Source of the DNA: Defluviitaleaceae bacterium
GTDB taxonomy: Bacteria; Bacillota; Clostridia; Lachnospirales; UBA5962
DNA length: 61,130 nucleotides
Reading direction: 5' to 3'
Assembly (NCBI GenBank): GCA_009779915.1
Contig: WRBA01000014.1
Span: forward strand, 1 to 61,130
Shown here piece by piece: positions 9,112 to 16,624 of the stretch. Below the pieces are notes generated by a model, which saw only the letters and a list, made by a program, of their open reading frames with translations, was not told the origin of the DNA and made no database searches. Within the stretch, counting starts at the first letter, position 1; every line of letters begins with the position of its first letter. A program made the position numbers and the translations under genes.

Positions 9112-9684
9112 TTAAGGCGAACTATTGTTTTTTTTTGCCCAGTCTATTTCAGAAATCGCCGTATTATCAGCCCAATTTATATAATCTACATAATGACTTG
9201 GCTTTTCTAACAAACAATTAATTAAAGCTCTCTTTGTAATCCCGTGAGATACTATTAAAATATTTCCACTTATACCTATTGGCTTTAGCTTCTCTTCTAT
9301 AAATATATTGCATCTTTTAATAAGAGCCTCCAAATTTTCCCCTTCCGGTATTACTGCTTTTGAGAGTCCGCTTGCAGTATCGGCGTTAGGGTATCGCTCA
9401 CTCTGCTCCTCCCATGTAAGCCCTTCAATTTTTCCGAGAAACATTTCGTGTAAATTATCGCATATTTCAATTTCCCCTTTGCCGCCAGTAATTATCTGCG
9501 CCGTTTGCTTTGCGCGAATCAAAGGGCTTGAGAAAATCCGGTCAAATACAATTTCTTGCAAATATTTTTTAGCGGCTTTAGCCTGCTTTATCCCTTTTTC
9601 TGTAAGAGACAAATCAGTTGTTGACATTACTCTGCCCGAAATATTACTATAACTTTCACCATGGCGTACAATATATAGTCGCAT
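9112..9684 (-). CDS. Histidine phosphatase (phosphoglycerate-mutase superfamily)
   Basis: The protein opens MRLYIVRHGESYSN, the RHG catalytic motif of the histidine phosphatase clan 1 (His8 would be the phospho-acceptor). Later motifs are FSSPLIRAKQTAQII, a Glu-containing EMFLGKIEG and the second catalytic His in ILIVSHGITKRALI. I chose the ATG at 9682-9684 rather than an upstream in-frame start because an aggagg RBS lies directly before it and overlaps the rimP stop. That gives 190 residues. Members include broad-specificity phosphatases such as PhoE and GpmB-like proteins; the substrate cannot be assigned. Its place between rimP and nusA is unusual. Confidence 0.88.
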   Translation of the reverse strand: MRLYIVRHGESYSNISGRVMSTTDLSLTEKGIKQAKAAKKYLQEIVFDRIFSSPLIRAKQTAQIITGGKGEIEICDNLHEMFLGKIEGLTWEEQSERYPNADTASGLSKAVIPEGENLEALIKRCNIFIEEKLKPIGISGNILIVSHGITKRALINCLLEKPSHYVDYINWADNTAISEIDWAKKNNSSP

Positions 9685-9691
9685 ACTCCTC

Positions 9692-10156
9692 CTAAAAAAT
9701 AACCGCAAGCCTGCAAATTGCCACATCAGTAAGTTCAAATTCAAGCTTTTCGAACTCTTCGCCTTCGATTACAATTTTTTCATCAAAGAACCCTAAAAGC
9801 TTGCCTTGAAACTCTTTTGTGCCGTTTTGTGCCTGATAAAGCTTAACATCTACCATCCGCCCGGCGTATTTTTCATAATCGCCTTTGGTTTTAAGAGGTC
9901 TGTCTATTCCCGGGGAGCTTACTTCTAATATATAGGCTTGCTCAATAATATCCTCAAGGTCAAGCCTTGCTTCAAGGGTACGGCTTATCCCTTCCAAATC
10001 ATCTATGGTTATGCCGCCTTCTTTATCTGCAAAAACCCGCAAAAACCAGTTGCCACCTTCTTTTACAAATTGCAAGTCACAAAGTTCATAAGGCTTATCC
10101 GCCAGATATTCATCAATATAGCTTTTAACCTTCTCTAAAACATCCTTTGCCTGCAT
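9692..10156 (-). CDS. rimP: Ribosome maturation factor RimP
   Basis: RimP assists 30S subunit maturation. The 154-residue protein has the family motifs: GIDRPLKTKGDYEKYAGR in the centre (the DRPL signature), ISRTLEARLDLEDII and YILEVSSPGIDRPL. C-terminally it has an Sm-like domain (GKLLGFFDEKIVIEGEEFEKLEFELTDVA). It is the first gene of the nusA-infB operon, downstream of a recognisable sigma-A-type promoter at 10258-10286. The histidine phosphatase gene follows with an 8-base gap between stop and start. Confidence 0.94.
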   Translation of the reverse strand: MQAKDVLEKVKSYIDEYLADKPYELCDLQFVKEGGNWFLRVFADKEGGITIDDLEGISRTLEARLDLEDIIEQAYILEVSSPGIDRPLKTKGDYEKYAGRMVDVKLYQAQNGTKEFQGKLLGFFDEKIVIEGEEFEKLEFELTDVAICRLAVIF

Positions 10157-10176
10157 AAGCCCGCCTCATTTCATGT

Positions 10177-10225
10177 ATAACTTGCTCAACTGCAAATAAC
10201 AAGAGTGGGCGAAAACCCACTCCTA
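10177..10225 (-). promoter_or_regulatory. Hairpin in the rimP leader
   Basis: Between the promoter and rimP the minus-strand leader contains aggagtgggttttcgcccac, a short GC-rich stem with a four-base-scale loop (plus-strand positions about 10201-10224). It could be a stabilising 5' hairpin or a weak attenuator. No riboswitch consensus was recognised. Confidence 0.45.
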
Positions 10226-10257
10226 ATCAGTACATCAGCAAATCATTAACTTGCTAC

Positions 10258-10286
10258 ATTATACCAGCCATTTTATAAAAAAGCAA
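10258..10286 (-). promoter_or_regulatory. Sigma-A-type promoter for the rimP-nusA-infB operon
   Basis: On the minus strand TTGCTT (10281-10286) and TATAAT (10258-10263) are separated by 17 bases, with TGG just before the -10. It lies about 100 bases upstream of the rimP start and is the only good promoter pattern seen there. Confidence 0.7.
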
Positions 10287-10318
10287 GTTTTAATTTGCTT
10301 TTATGGAAATTATACTAA

Positions 10319-10443
10319 AATCCTTACAAAACAGTGCCGTAAAGGCACTGTTTTGTAAGGATAAGCCGCGCGGCTTGCACAACGCAGCCCACTTTTGAAA
10401 CAGTATCAGATTAATTGCAAGCAACAATCTGATACTGTTTCAA
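10319..10443. repeat. Two adjacent long palindromes upstream of the nusA operon
   Basis: The first palindrome spans about 10319-10360: tccttacaaaacagtgcc pairs perfectly with ggcactgttttgtaagga around a four-base loop. The second spans about 10393-10443: cttttgaaacagtatcagat pairs with atctgatactgtttcaaaag around a short loop. A GC-rich spacer (ccgcgcgg) lies between them. They sit between the 3' end of the minus-strand ferritin-like gene and the nusA operon promoter. The second lacks a clear T-run after the stem but could end the upstream gene. Perfect 18-20 bp arms are unusual for simple terminators. Confidence 0.75.
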
Positions 10444-10449
10444 AAGAAT

Positions 10450-11253
10450 TTAAGTATAATTATAGATGGCTAATTGCTGCAACGCGATTATATCAACTAT
10501 CTTTTTTTGAATAACTGAATTTAAGCTTTTTAAATGCATACCATTTTCTATTTGATCGTATAAATCAGACATTTCTTTTACAACATTATTCTCAATTTCT
10601 ATAGCTTCTTTAATGCTATGCCTTAAATTGCCGCATTTCATAATAGGAACATCTTTTTCAGTATAAGCCGCCCCAGTCATCTTGCTATATAAAGAGCCCA
10701 AAATAAGCTTTCGATTGCCTGCATTATCCGCTATGCGGCTTAAAGTCGAGCGCGTCTCTGTATCCCTTGCAAATTCACTCAAATTAGTATAAAAACGAAA
10801 GGCATTGCCTTCTCCCTGTATAAAGCCTGAAATTGTGGAGGAATGACTGTTGCTTGCCGTACCGGTATTAGACATCGCAGGGCTGTTAACACCCATAGCA
10901 GGTGGAAGTCCTGTATTTACATGCTCTGCAGGGTTGTAAGGCTCAAAGGCAACAGGTCCTGCAGGCTGCATAGGTTGCTGCGCGGCAGACATAGGATTCA
11001 TTGGGTTCATTTGATTCATTTGATTCATCGAACTCATAGGATTTATCTGACCCATAGGATTCATTGGGTTCATTCCATGCCCTTGCATTGTACCTTGGAA
11101 CTGGTTTCCTTGATTTATAAGATTTGGCAGCCTGAAATTATTTTGATATCCGCCTTGAAATTGCCTGTTCCCTTGCATTTGCATATTATTATGATAAGGC
11201 ATTTGCCGTCCCATTTGCCGTCCATAAGCTTGATTTTGATTAAAGTAATTCAT
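10450..11253 (-). CDS. Met/Asn/Gln/Pro-rich protein with a C-terminal ferritin-like helical domain
   Basis: I do not recognise a named family. The N-terminal half (residues 1-120) is low complexity, rich in Gln, Asn, Gly and Met, with runs of NPMNPM and NQMNQM. The C-terminal 130 residues form amphipathic helices (QGEGNAFRFYTNLSEFARD, NRKLILGSLYSKMTG, AIEIENNVVKEMSDLYDQIENG, IVDIIALQQLAIYNYT) like a ferritin/rubrerythrin or DUF2202-type four-helix bundle. The Glu/His metal ligands are incomplete, so metal binding is doubtful. Similar low-complexity-plus-helix designs occur in spore coat proteins, but that is only a guess. It is preceded by a small membrane protein gene in the same operon (4-base gap). 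Confidence 0.6.
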   Translation of the reverse strand: MNYFNQNQAYGRQMGRQMPYHNNMQMQGNRQFQGGYQNNFRLPNLINQGNQFQGTMQGHGMNPMNPMGQINPMSSMNQMNQMNPMNPMSAAQQPMQPAGPVAFEPYNPAEHVNTGLPPAMGVNSPAMSNTGTASNSHSSTISGFIQGEGNAFRFYTNLSEFARDTETRSTLSRIADNAGNRKLILGSLYSKMTGAAYTEKDVPIMKCGNLRHSIKEAIEIENNVVKEMSDLYDQIENGMHLKSLNSVIQKKIVDIIALQQLAIYNYT

Positions 11254-11257
11254 TCCC

Positions 11258-11473
11258 CTAACACCTACTTTTTCTAAAATCGTCGGCGAAATTATCGGTA
11301 ATATGCCCGATATCCTCGCCGACTATATAAACGAAGCGCGCTCCGGATCTATAAATATTATTTTTTGCGCCGCTATACTCCGGCACCCTTACTTTAAAAG
11401 CCTCCATGACAATAAAAAAAGCACTCATCACAATTATGCAAACTATCAGCACATAAACCGTCGTTTTGCCCAT
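11258..11473 (-). CDS. Small single-pass membrane protein
   Basis: The 71-residue product has one N-terminal hydrophobic segment (residues 5-24, VYVLIVCIIVMSAFFIVMEA) followed by a polar domain, so it is predicted to be anchored with the C-terminal part outside. No family is recognised. The ATG has a good gggagg RBS and the stop is 4 bases from the downstream ferritin-like gene, so the pair is probably cotranscribed. The upstream gap of about 120 bases is shared with a divergently transcribed ABC transporter. Confidence 0.65.
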   Translation of the reverse strand: MGKTTVYVLIVCIIVMSAFFIVMEAFKVRVPEYSGAKNNIYRSGARFVYIVGEDIGHITDNFADDFRKSRC

Positions 11474-11537
11474 AAGAGCCTCCCTCGAACTGCCATTTAT
11501 TACACTATATTCAATGAGAGGACGAGGGGTGAATAAT

Positions 11538-11565
11538 TTGTACTGAAATGCAAATTTAATATAAA
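11538..11565 (+). promoter_or_regulatory. Possible promoter of the ABC-2 exporter operon
   Basis: TTGTAC (11538-11543) and TATAAA (11560-11565) are spaced by 16 bases and lie about 30 bases before the ATPase start, within the divergent intergenic region. Confidence 0.45.
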
Positions 11566-11595
11566 TATTATTATGAGATATGTTAAAATTAAAGG

Positions 11596-12570
11596 ATGAT
11601 TACATTAGAAAATATTAACAAAACTTTCCGTGTGGCTAAGCGCCAGGCGGGTTTTAGCAATGCCTTTAAAGCGTTATTTTCCCGTGAGTATGAGCATATT
11701 CACGCTCTTTCTAATGTAAGTTTCACTATTAATGAAGGGGAGATGGTAGGCTATATAGGTCCTAATGGGGCAGGCAAAAGTACTACTATCAAAATTATGT
11801 GCGGTGTACTTACTCCTGAGAGTGGTATATGCCAAATAAACGGTTTAACCCCTTGGAAGCATCGTATATCTCATGTTAGAGAAATTGGCGTAGTCTTCGG
11901 GCAGCGAAGCCAGCTTTGGTGGGATGTGCCTGTAATTGACAGTTTTGAGCTGATTAGGGATATTTACAAAACCGACCGGATTGCTTATAAAAAGAATTTG
12001 GAAGAACTCTCACATTTGCTTGAGCTTACGGAAATACTTAAAACTCCTGCAAGGAGCCTTAGCCTCGGGCAGCGTATGCGCTGCGAAATTGCAGCGTCTC
12101 TTTTGCACAGCCCCAAAATCCTCTTTTTAGATGAGCCTACTATTGGGCTTGATGCACCTTCTAAGCTTGCTGTACGGCAATTTATTAAGGAGCTTAACCA
12201 AAAAAATGGCACAACTGTTCTTTTAACCACTCACGATATGCAGGATATTGAAGCGTTAAGCGAACGTATTTTGCTTATTGGGAAAGGTAAAATACTCCTG
12301 GACGGCAGCCTTAACGAGCTTAAAAAACGCGCCACCAACCGTAAAACTCTCATAATCGAATATGCAGGCAAGCCTCCTGAAATTTGTGAGGGCATGAGCG
12401 TCATTGAAGACAAAAACAAGCGTATTATTATCACCTTAGACCCTGACGTCATCTCCATAACCGACGCAATATCTAGGCTTTCAGCAGATACTGCTATTTC
12501 CGATTTATCCATAGCTTCAATAACCGCCGAGGAGATGGTAGCGGCACTTTATAGGGAGTACTCTATATGA
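11596..12570 (+). CDS. ABC transporter ATP-binding protein (ABC-2 exporter type)
   Basis: A 324-residue ATPase with Walker A GPNGAGKSTTIK near residues 58-69, a signature loop SLGQRMRCEIA (with SLGQ in place of LSGGQ) and Walker B LLHSPKILFLDEPTIGLD. A C-terminal extension follows of about 80 residues, typical of the family paired with ABC-2 permeases (COG4586 type). The VVFGQRSQLWWDVP motif is characteristic of this subgroup. The stop overlaps the start of the permease gene (ATGA), so the three genes form one operon. Substrate unknown; related systems export lipids, drugs or envelope components. Confidence 0.9.
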   Translation: MITLENINKTFRVAKRQAGFSNAFKALFSREYEHIHALSNVSFTINEGEMVGYIGPNGAGKSTTIKIMCGVLTPESGICQINGLTPWKHRISHVREIGVVFGQRSQLWWDVPVIDSFELIRDIYKTDRIAYKKNLEELSHLLELTEILKTPARSLSLGQRMRCEIAASLLHSPKILFLDEPTIGLDAPSKLAVRQFIKELNQKNGTTVLLTTHDMQDIEALSERILLIGKGKILLDGSLNELKKRATNRKTLIIEYAGKPPEICEGMSVIEDKNKRIIITLDPDVISITDAISRLSADTAISDLSIASITAEEMVAALYREYSI

Positions 12571-13370
12571 AAAAATACTTCGCAATCTTTCACATACGTT
12601 TTGTAAATACTTTGCAATACCGTGCTGCGGCTCTCGCCGGCTTAAGTACCCAATTCGCATGGGGCTTTATGCTGATTTTTTCATTTGCCGCCTTTTATCG
12701 CGTTAACCCTAACTCTTTTCCTATGGAATTTTCTCATACAGTCTCATTTATTTGGATACAGCAGGCTTTCCTTGCCCTTTTCGCACTATGGTTTTGGGAT
12801 GACGATATTGCAAACTCTATACTGGACGGCGGCATAGCCTATGATTTGGTGCGTCCAATAAACCTTTACGGCAAATGGTTTAGCACATCCGCCGCAAAGC
12901 GGCTTGCAAGGGCAGTTTTACGATGTATACCTATATTGTTTGTGGCATTTATTTTGCCTGCCCCCTATCGCTTGATATTACCTCCAAGCCTGTTGCAATT
13001 TGCTTTGTTTATACTGTCAACCACTTTAGGCTTAGGTGTGGTGGTAGCCTTTGCCATGCTGGTCTATACCTCTTTGTTTTATACTGTCTCTCCTTCAGGG
13101 ATTCGTGTTATGGTTATGGTACTTGGGGATTTTCTTTCAGGGGGTATTGTCCCTCTGCCCTTCTTTCCGGCACCGGTTAGGAATGTGGTTGAGCTTTTGC
13201 CTTTTGCGTCAATGCTAAATATGCCTGCTCGTATATACAGCGGCAGTATTGCAGGTATGGATGCTTTGAGTGGTATACTCCTCCAATGTTTTTGGCTTGC
13301 TGCGCTTGTGCTTATAGGCACCCTCATTAGCCGCCGGGTACTTAAGAGAGTAATTGTACAGGGAGGTTAA
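12567..13370 (+). CDS. ABC-2 family permease, subunit 1
   Basis: A 267-residue integral membrane protein with about six hydrophobic segments. The N-terminal motif FHIRFVNTLQYRAAALAGLSTQFAWGFM and a central DDIANSILDGGIAYDLVRPINLYGKWFS are typical of the COG4587/DUF990-type permeases. These always pair with a COG4586 ATPase and a second permease. It starts inside the ATPase stop codon region and is followed by the second permease after one base. It forms half of the predicted heterodimeric export channel. Confidence 0.88.
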   Translation: MKKYFAIFHIRFVNTLQYRAAALAGLSTQFAWGFMLIFSFAAFYRVNPNSFPMEFSHTVSFIWIQQAFLALFALWFWDDDIANSILDGGIAYDLVRPINLYGKWFSTSAAKRLARAVLRCIPILFVAFILPAPYRLILPPSLLQFALFILSTTLGLGVVVAFAMLVYTSLFYTVSPSGIRVMVMVLGDFLSGGIVPLPFFPAPVRNVVELLPFASMLNMPARIYSGSIAGMDALSGILLQCFWLAALVLIGTLISRRVLKRVIVQGG

Positions 13371-13371
13371 T

Positions 13372-14148
13372 ATGGGGCTTTATATGAAGTTTTTCTCTAT
13401 GCATCTTAAAAGCCAAATGCAATATAAAACCTCTTTTTATTTTACTGCCCTTGGGCAATTTCTCGCTTCTTTTACGGTGTTTTTAGGGATTTATTTTATG
13501 TTTTCTATCTTTGAAGAGGTTGAAGGCTTTGCTTTTTCGGAAGTTTTACTTAGTTTTGCAGTTATGCTTATGGCTTTTTCCTTGGCGGAAATGTTTGGGC
13601 GTGGTTTTGACCTCTTCCCGCGTATGTTAGGCAACGGACAGTTTGACAGGGCTTTAGTACGACCGAGAAGTATTATATTCCAAACTCTTGCAATGCAAAT
13701 GGATTTTACCCGTCTTGGGCGCGCAGCCCAAGCTCTCATCGTTCTTATTTACGCAATCCCAGCCAGCGGCGTACATTGGAGCCCGGATCGGTTTTTCACC
13801 CTTTTTCTAATGATAGTATGTGGTAGTTTGATATTTTTTGCCCTGTTTATGATATATGCGGCATTTTCCTTCTTCACAGTGGAAGGACTTGAGTTTATGA
13901 ATATTTTCACCGACGGCGGGGTACAGTTTGGACGTTACCCTTTCTCTATTTACGGTGAGGGAATACTGCGCTTTTTAACTTTCGTAATTCCTTTGGCTCT
14001 TGTCCAATATTATCCGCTTTTGTATTTACTTGGCAGGGAGGATAGTCTTCTGTATATGTTTGCCCCTTTAATGGGTACAATATTCTTGCTTCCGGCTTAC
14101 GGCTTTTTCCGTTTTGGGCTTAGTCAGTATAAATCCACCGGTTCTTAG
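13372..14148 (+). CDS. ABC-2 family permease, subunit 2
   Basis: A 258-residue membrane protein with six predicted helices, of the COG3694 type that accompanies COG4587 permeases. I chose the ATG at 13372, which follows a gggagg RBS at 13361-13366 embedded in the last codons of the preceding gene. Conserved-looking segments include LAEMFGRGFDLFPRMLGNGQFDRALVRPRSI, which mirrors the intracellular loop of its partner. The operon of ATPase plus two dissimilar permeases ends here. Confidence 0.87.
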   Translation: MGLYMKFFSMHLKSQMQYKTSFYFTALGQFLASFTVFLGIYFMFSIFEEVEGFAFSEVLLSFAVMLMAFSLAEMFGRGFDLFPRMLGNGQFDRALVRPRSIIFQTLAMQMDFTRLGRAAQALIVLIYAIPASGVHWSPDRFFTLFLMIVCGSLIFFALFMIYAAFSFFTVEGLEFMNIFTDGGVQFGRYPFSIYGEGILRFLTFVIPLALVQYYPLLYLLGREDSLLYMFAPLMGTIFLLPAYGFFRFGLSQYKSTGS

Positions 14149-14239
14149 CGACAATTACCGACAATATGTTGCAAAACCTGTTGCTATGGTAAACCTTTTG
14201 TGGTAAGCTTTTCGTAATGATTTTAAAAGAGGTATTTTT

Positions 14240-14731
14240 ATGTCAAATAAAAACTCGATTTATGGTATTATATTACTAACTGTCATTTGGATAATACTCC
14301 GTGAGAGCATTGATTATTTAACTGTAATAATAGGAGTTATTGTAAGTATATGCTGCATATATTTTTGCCGCAAGCTTATCCCCTTGCCTAAAACTCCCAA
14401 GATTAAGTTTCTTCGTTTTATGATATATTTACTGTTTCTTTTCGGGCAGGTATATACTGCCGGTTTTTTTGCCATAAAAGTAATTTTAACTGACGCTCAT
14501 ATAGAAATTGTGGAGATTAGGACAAAAATGTCCAGTATGTTTTTTAAAACTATTCTGGTTAACTCTATTACTTTAGTACCCGGTTCTGTTTCCCTTGGGC
14601 TTCAAGGTGATAAAATAACCGTACTCTGGCTGCAGCAAAAAACCAAAGACGCTTGCGGCGAATCTATAGAAAAAGCTGATGAAATACTCATTGGCAAACT
14701 TCAAAGGATGCTTATAAAAGCTGAAAGGTGA
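14240..14731 (+). CDS. mrpE: Mrp antiporter subunit MrpE
   Basis: The 163-residue protein has two or three N-terminal transmembrane helices and then the MrpE soluble region with the family motif ILVNSITLVPGSVSLGL. MrpE is part of the multisubunit Na+(K+)/H+ antiporter, where it supports assembly. It begins a tight six-gene operon (E-F-G-B-C-D). The ATG has an agagg RBS. The next gene starts almost immediately after its stop. Confidence 0.9.
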   Translation: MSNKNSIYGIILLTVIWIILRESIDYLTVIIGVIVSICCIYFCRKLIPLPKTPKIKFLRFMIYLLFLFGQVYTAGFFAIKVILTDAHIEIVEIRTKMSSMFFKTILVNSITLVPGSVSLGLQGDKITVLWLQQKTKDACGESIEKADEILIGKLQRMLIKAER

Positions 14732-14734
14732 TTG

Positions 14735-15013
14735 GTGATAGGCAATATGGTCTTTTTATTAGTAATTCTAGCCTGTTTACCCTTTTATTTTATAAGAGTT
14801 GTAACAGGTCCAACAATATGGGACAGGCTTCACAGTCTTAACCTTATATCTGTTAAAGTTTTATTGTTTATTATACTTTTTGCCTCTCATTTAGAGGCTT
14901 CATATTTGTTGGACATTGCTATTGTATATGCCCTTTTAGGCTTTATAAGCACTGTTTTTACGGCACTCTTTTTCTTAGAGCGGATTAGGAATTTAAAAGG
15001 CGGTGATGACTAA
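14735..15013 (+). CDS. mrpF: Mrp antiporter subunit MrpF
   Basis: About 92 residues with three transmembrane helices and the MrpF signature FIRVVTGPTIWDRLHSLNLISVK (GPTxxDR). The exact start is uncertain. In-frame TTG (14732), GTG (14735) and ATG (14747) are possible; I prefer the GTG because it lies 6 bases after the aaagg RBS. The stop overlaps the mrpG start (TAATG). Confidence 0.88.
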   Translation: MIGNMVFLLVILACLPFYFIRVVTGPTIWDRLHSLNLISVKVLLFIILFASHLEASYLLDIAIVYALLGFISTVFTALFFLERIRNLKGGDD

Positions 15014-15342
15014 TGGTGCTGCTTGGTGATATTATTATTGGTTTAGGTACTCTTTGTATACTTATTGGCATTATCGGTTTTGTTAAATATAAAAGTTTTT
15101 ATACAAGAATATTGGTAACAACAAAAATTGAAACTGTTGGGGTAATTACAATTATCATTGGTGTGGCTGTCAGGCATGGTCTTAGCTTTTTCTCTCTTAA
15201 AGTGCTTTTACTTATGATAATGATGATTATTATTAATCCATTGGTTTCTCATGTTATAGCCCGCTGCGCTTATTTAACAGGCTATAAAGCTGATGGAAAA
15301 ATCAAAGATAATAACCCCTATGAAAATAGCGAGGAGAATTAA
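15013..15342 (+). CDS. mrpG: Mrp antiporter subunit MrpG
   Basis: The 109-residue protein carries three transmembrane helices and the MrpG pattern: GIIGFVKYKSFYTRI near the N terminus (usually RFPDxYTR) and a C-terminal NPLVSHVIARCAYLTG. MrpG is a small accessory subunit required for antiport activity in characterised Mrp complexes. It sits between mrpF and the fused B-type gene with only a few bases on either side. Confidence 0.88.
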   Translation: MVLLGDIIIGLGTLCILIGIIGFVKYKSFYTRILVTTKIETVGVITIIIGVAVRHGLSFFSLKVLLLMIMMIIINPLVSHVIARCAYLTGYKADGKIKDNNPYENSEEN

Positions 15343-15347
15343 GATTT

Positions 15348-16280
15348 ATGATAGGCACTGGATTTATTTTACCTATATTCATTTTTTTCTGGATTATCGG
15401 TGCGGTTCTTATTGTTAAGGAACAGCATATCCACCGCTTACTTGTAACTTTAGGGATTTTTTCCTGTATTTCTTTTGCTTGTTATTTGCTTTTAGCCTCT
15501 CCTGATGTGGCAATGGCACAGGCTGTTATCAGTGTGTTTGCAACCATTACCTTTATTGTAGCTTTTGAGAAATATTATAAATACGCCGACCGCTCTGTAA
15601 TACAAGCAAAACCATCTATGGTGAAATTTTTGGCTCCTCTTTGTTTTTGCATAGTCCTTGCCGCTATGTTTATTTATTTTATACCTGACTATCCTTTTGC
15701 CACAGCACTCCGTGACCAATATGTCTCAATGTTTAAGACTGATATCGGCGGAGAAAATGCGGTAACAGCAATTTATTTAGGCTATCGCTTGTATGATACG
15801 GTGTTTGAGGCATTAATACTCCTTGTGAGTATAATGGCTGTAATTCATTTATCTCATTATAAAGACCTTGCCGCACCGAGAGGTATGCCCAGTGAAATCC
15901 AAAACTCTGATATTGCCGCTGTAACAATACGCCTTGTTTGTCCTATTATGATGCTTTTATGTATTTTCCTTATAGCCAATGGGCATATATCCCCCGGCGG
16001 CGGTTTTCAAGGCGGGGTTGTAGCAGCGTCCTTATTCGTTTGCAGGTATATGATTCACGATCTTTATGATATACCTATTGTACAGGTAATCAATTTTGAA
16101 AAATTTATATTTGTGGGAATTGTGCTTTTAGGTGCCCTTTTCATCTATTTAAGTGTGCAAACTTATTTCCCTATAAACCAAACGGCTTACTTAGTTGCTA
16201 TGAATATGCTTATAGGTTTAAAAGTCGCTTGTGGCTTCCTAATCGTATTTTACCGGTTTATCGCCTTTGAAAGGAGATAG
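15348..16280 (+). CDS. mrpB: Fused DUF4040/MbhE-like/MrpB antiporter subunit
   Basis: 310 residues with about nine transmembrane helices. The N-terminal part resembles DUF4040, the C-terminal piece of MrpA (LASPDVAMAQAVISVF). The middle resembles MbhE (YRLYDTVFEALILLVSIMAV). From about residue 175 the protein is MrpB (PIMMLLCIFLIANGHISPGGGFQGGVV). In standard Mrp, DUF4040 belongs to MrpA; here it is fused to MrpB, and the large NuoL-like part of MrpA is not encoded in this operon. The architecture recalls modules in membrane hydrogenases and archaeal-type Mrp systems. Confidence 0.85.
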   Translation: MIGTGFILPIFIFFWIIGAVLIVKEQHIHRLLVTLGIFSCISFACYLLLASPDVAMAQAVISVFATITFIVAFEKYYKYADRSVIQAKPSMVKFLAPLCFCIVLAAMFIYFIPDYPFATALRDQYVSMFKTDIGGENAVTAIYLGYRLYDTVFEALILLVSIMAVIHLSHYKDLAAPRGMPSEIQNSDIAAVTIRLVCPIMMLLCIFLIANGHISPGGGFQGGVVAASLFVCRYMIHDLYDIPIVQVINFEKFIFVGIVLLGALFIYLSVQTYFPINQTAYLVAMNMLIGLKVACGFLIVFYRFIAFERR

Positions 16281-16282
16281 AG

Positions 16283-16621
16283 ATGAGTTCGAATATGCTT
16301 GAAATTGCATCTGTATTTATGTTTTTTATAGGCTTTTATGGGGTCATTACAAGTAAAAGTATTATTAAATCAATTGTTGCTATTTCATTAATGGAGGCGG
16401 CAGTGGTTGTGTTTTTCCTAAGCTTTGGCTTTATTGACGGGATTATGCCCCCAATCGGCACTGATTTAGTCAATGTTGCTGACCCTCTGCCCCAAGCTTT
16501 GATGATTACAGCGATTATAATCGGCGTTGCAGTTACTGCCGTTAATTTAACTATGATGATTTCATTATGCCGACAGTTCAACACAATGGACTGGGATGAT
16601 GTAAGAAAGGATACCGAATAA
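16283..16621 (+). CDS. mrpC: Mrp antiporter subunit MrpC
   Basis: A 112-residue NuoK-like subunit with three transmembrane helices. It shows the MrpC motif ADPLPQALMITAIIIGVAVTAVNLTMMI, in which PLPQALxLTAIVI is diagnostic. It would form part of the proton path next to MrpD. It lies two bases after the fused mrpB stop and three bases before mrpD. Confidence 0.93.
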   Translation: MSSNMLEIASVFMFFIGFYGVITSKSIIKSIVAISLMEAAVVVFFLSFGFIDGIMPPIGTDLVNVADPLPQALMITAIIIGVAVTAVNLTMMISLCRQFNTMDWDDVRKDTE

Positions 16622-16624
16622 CAA

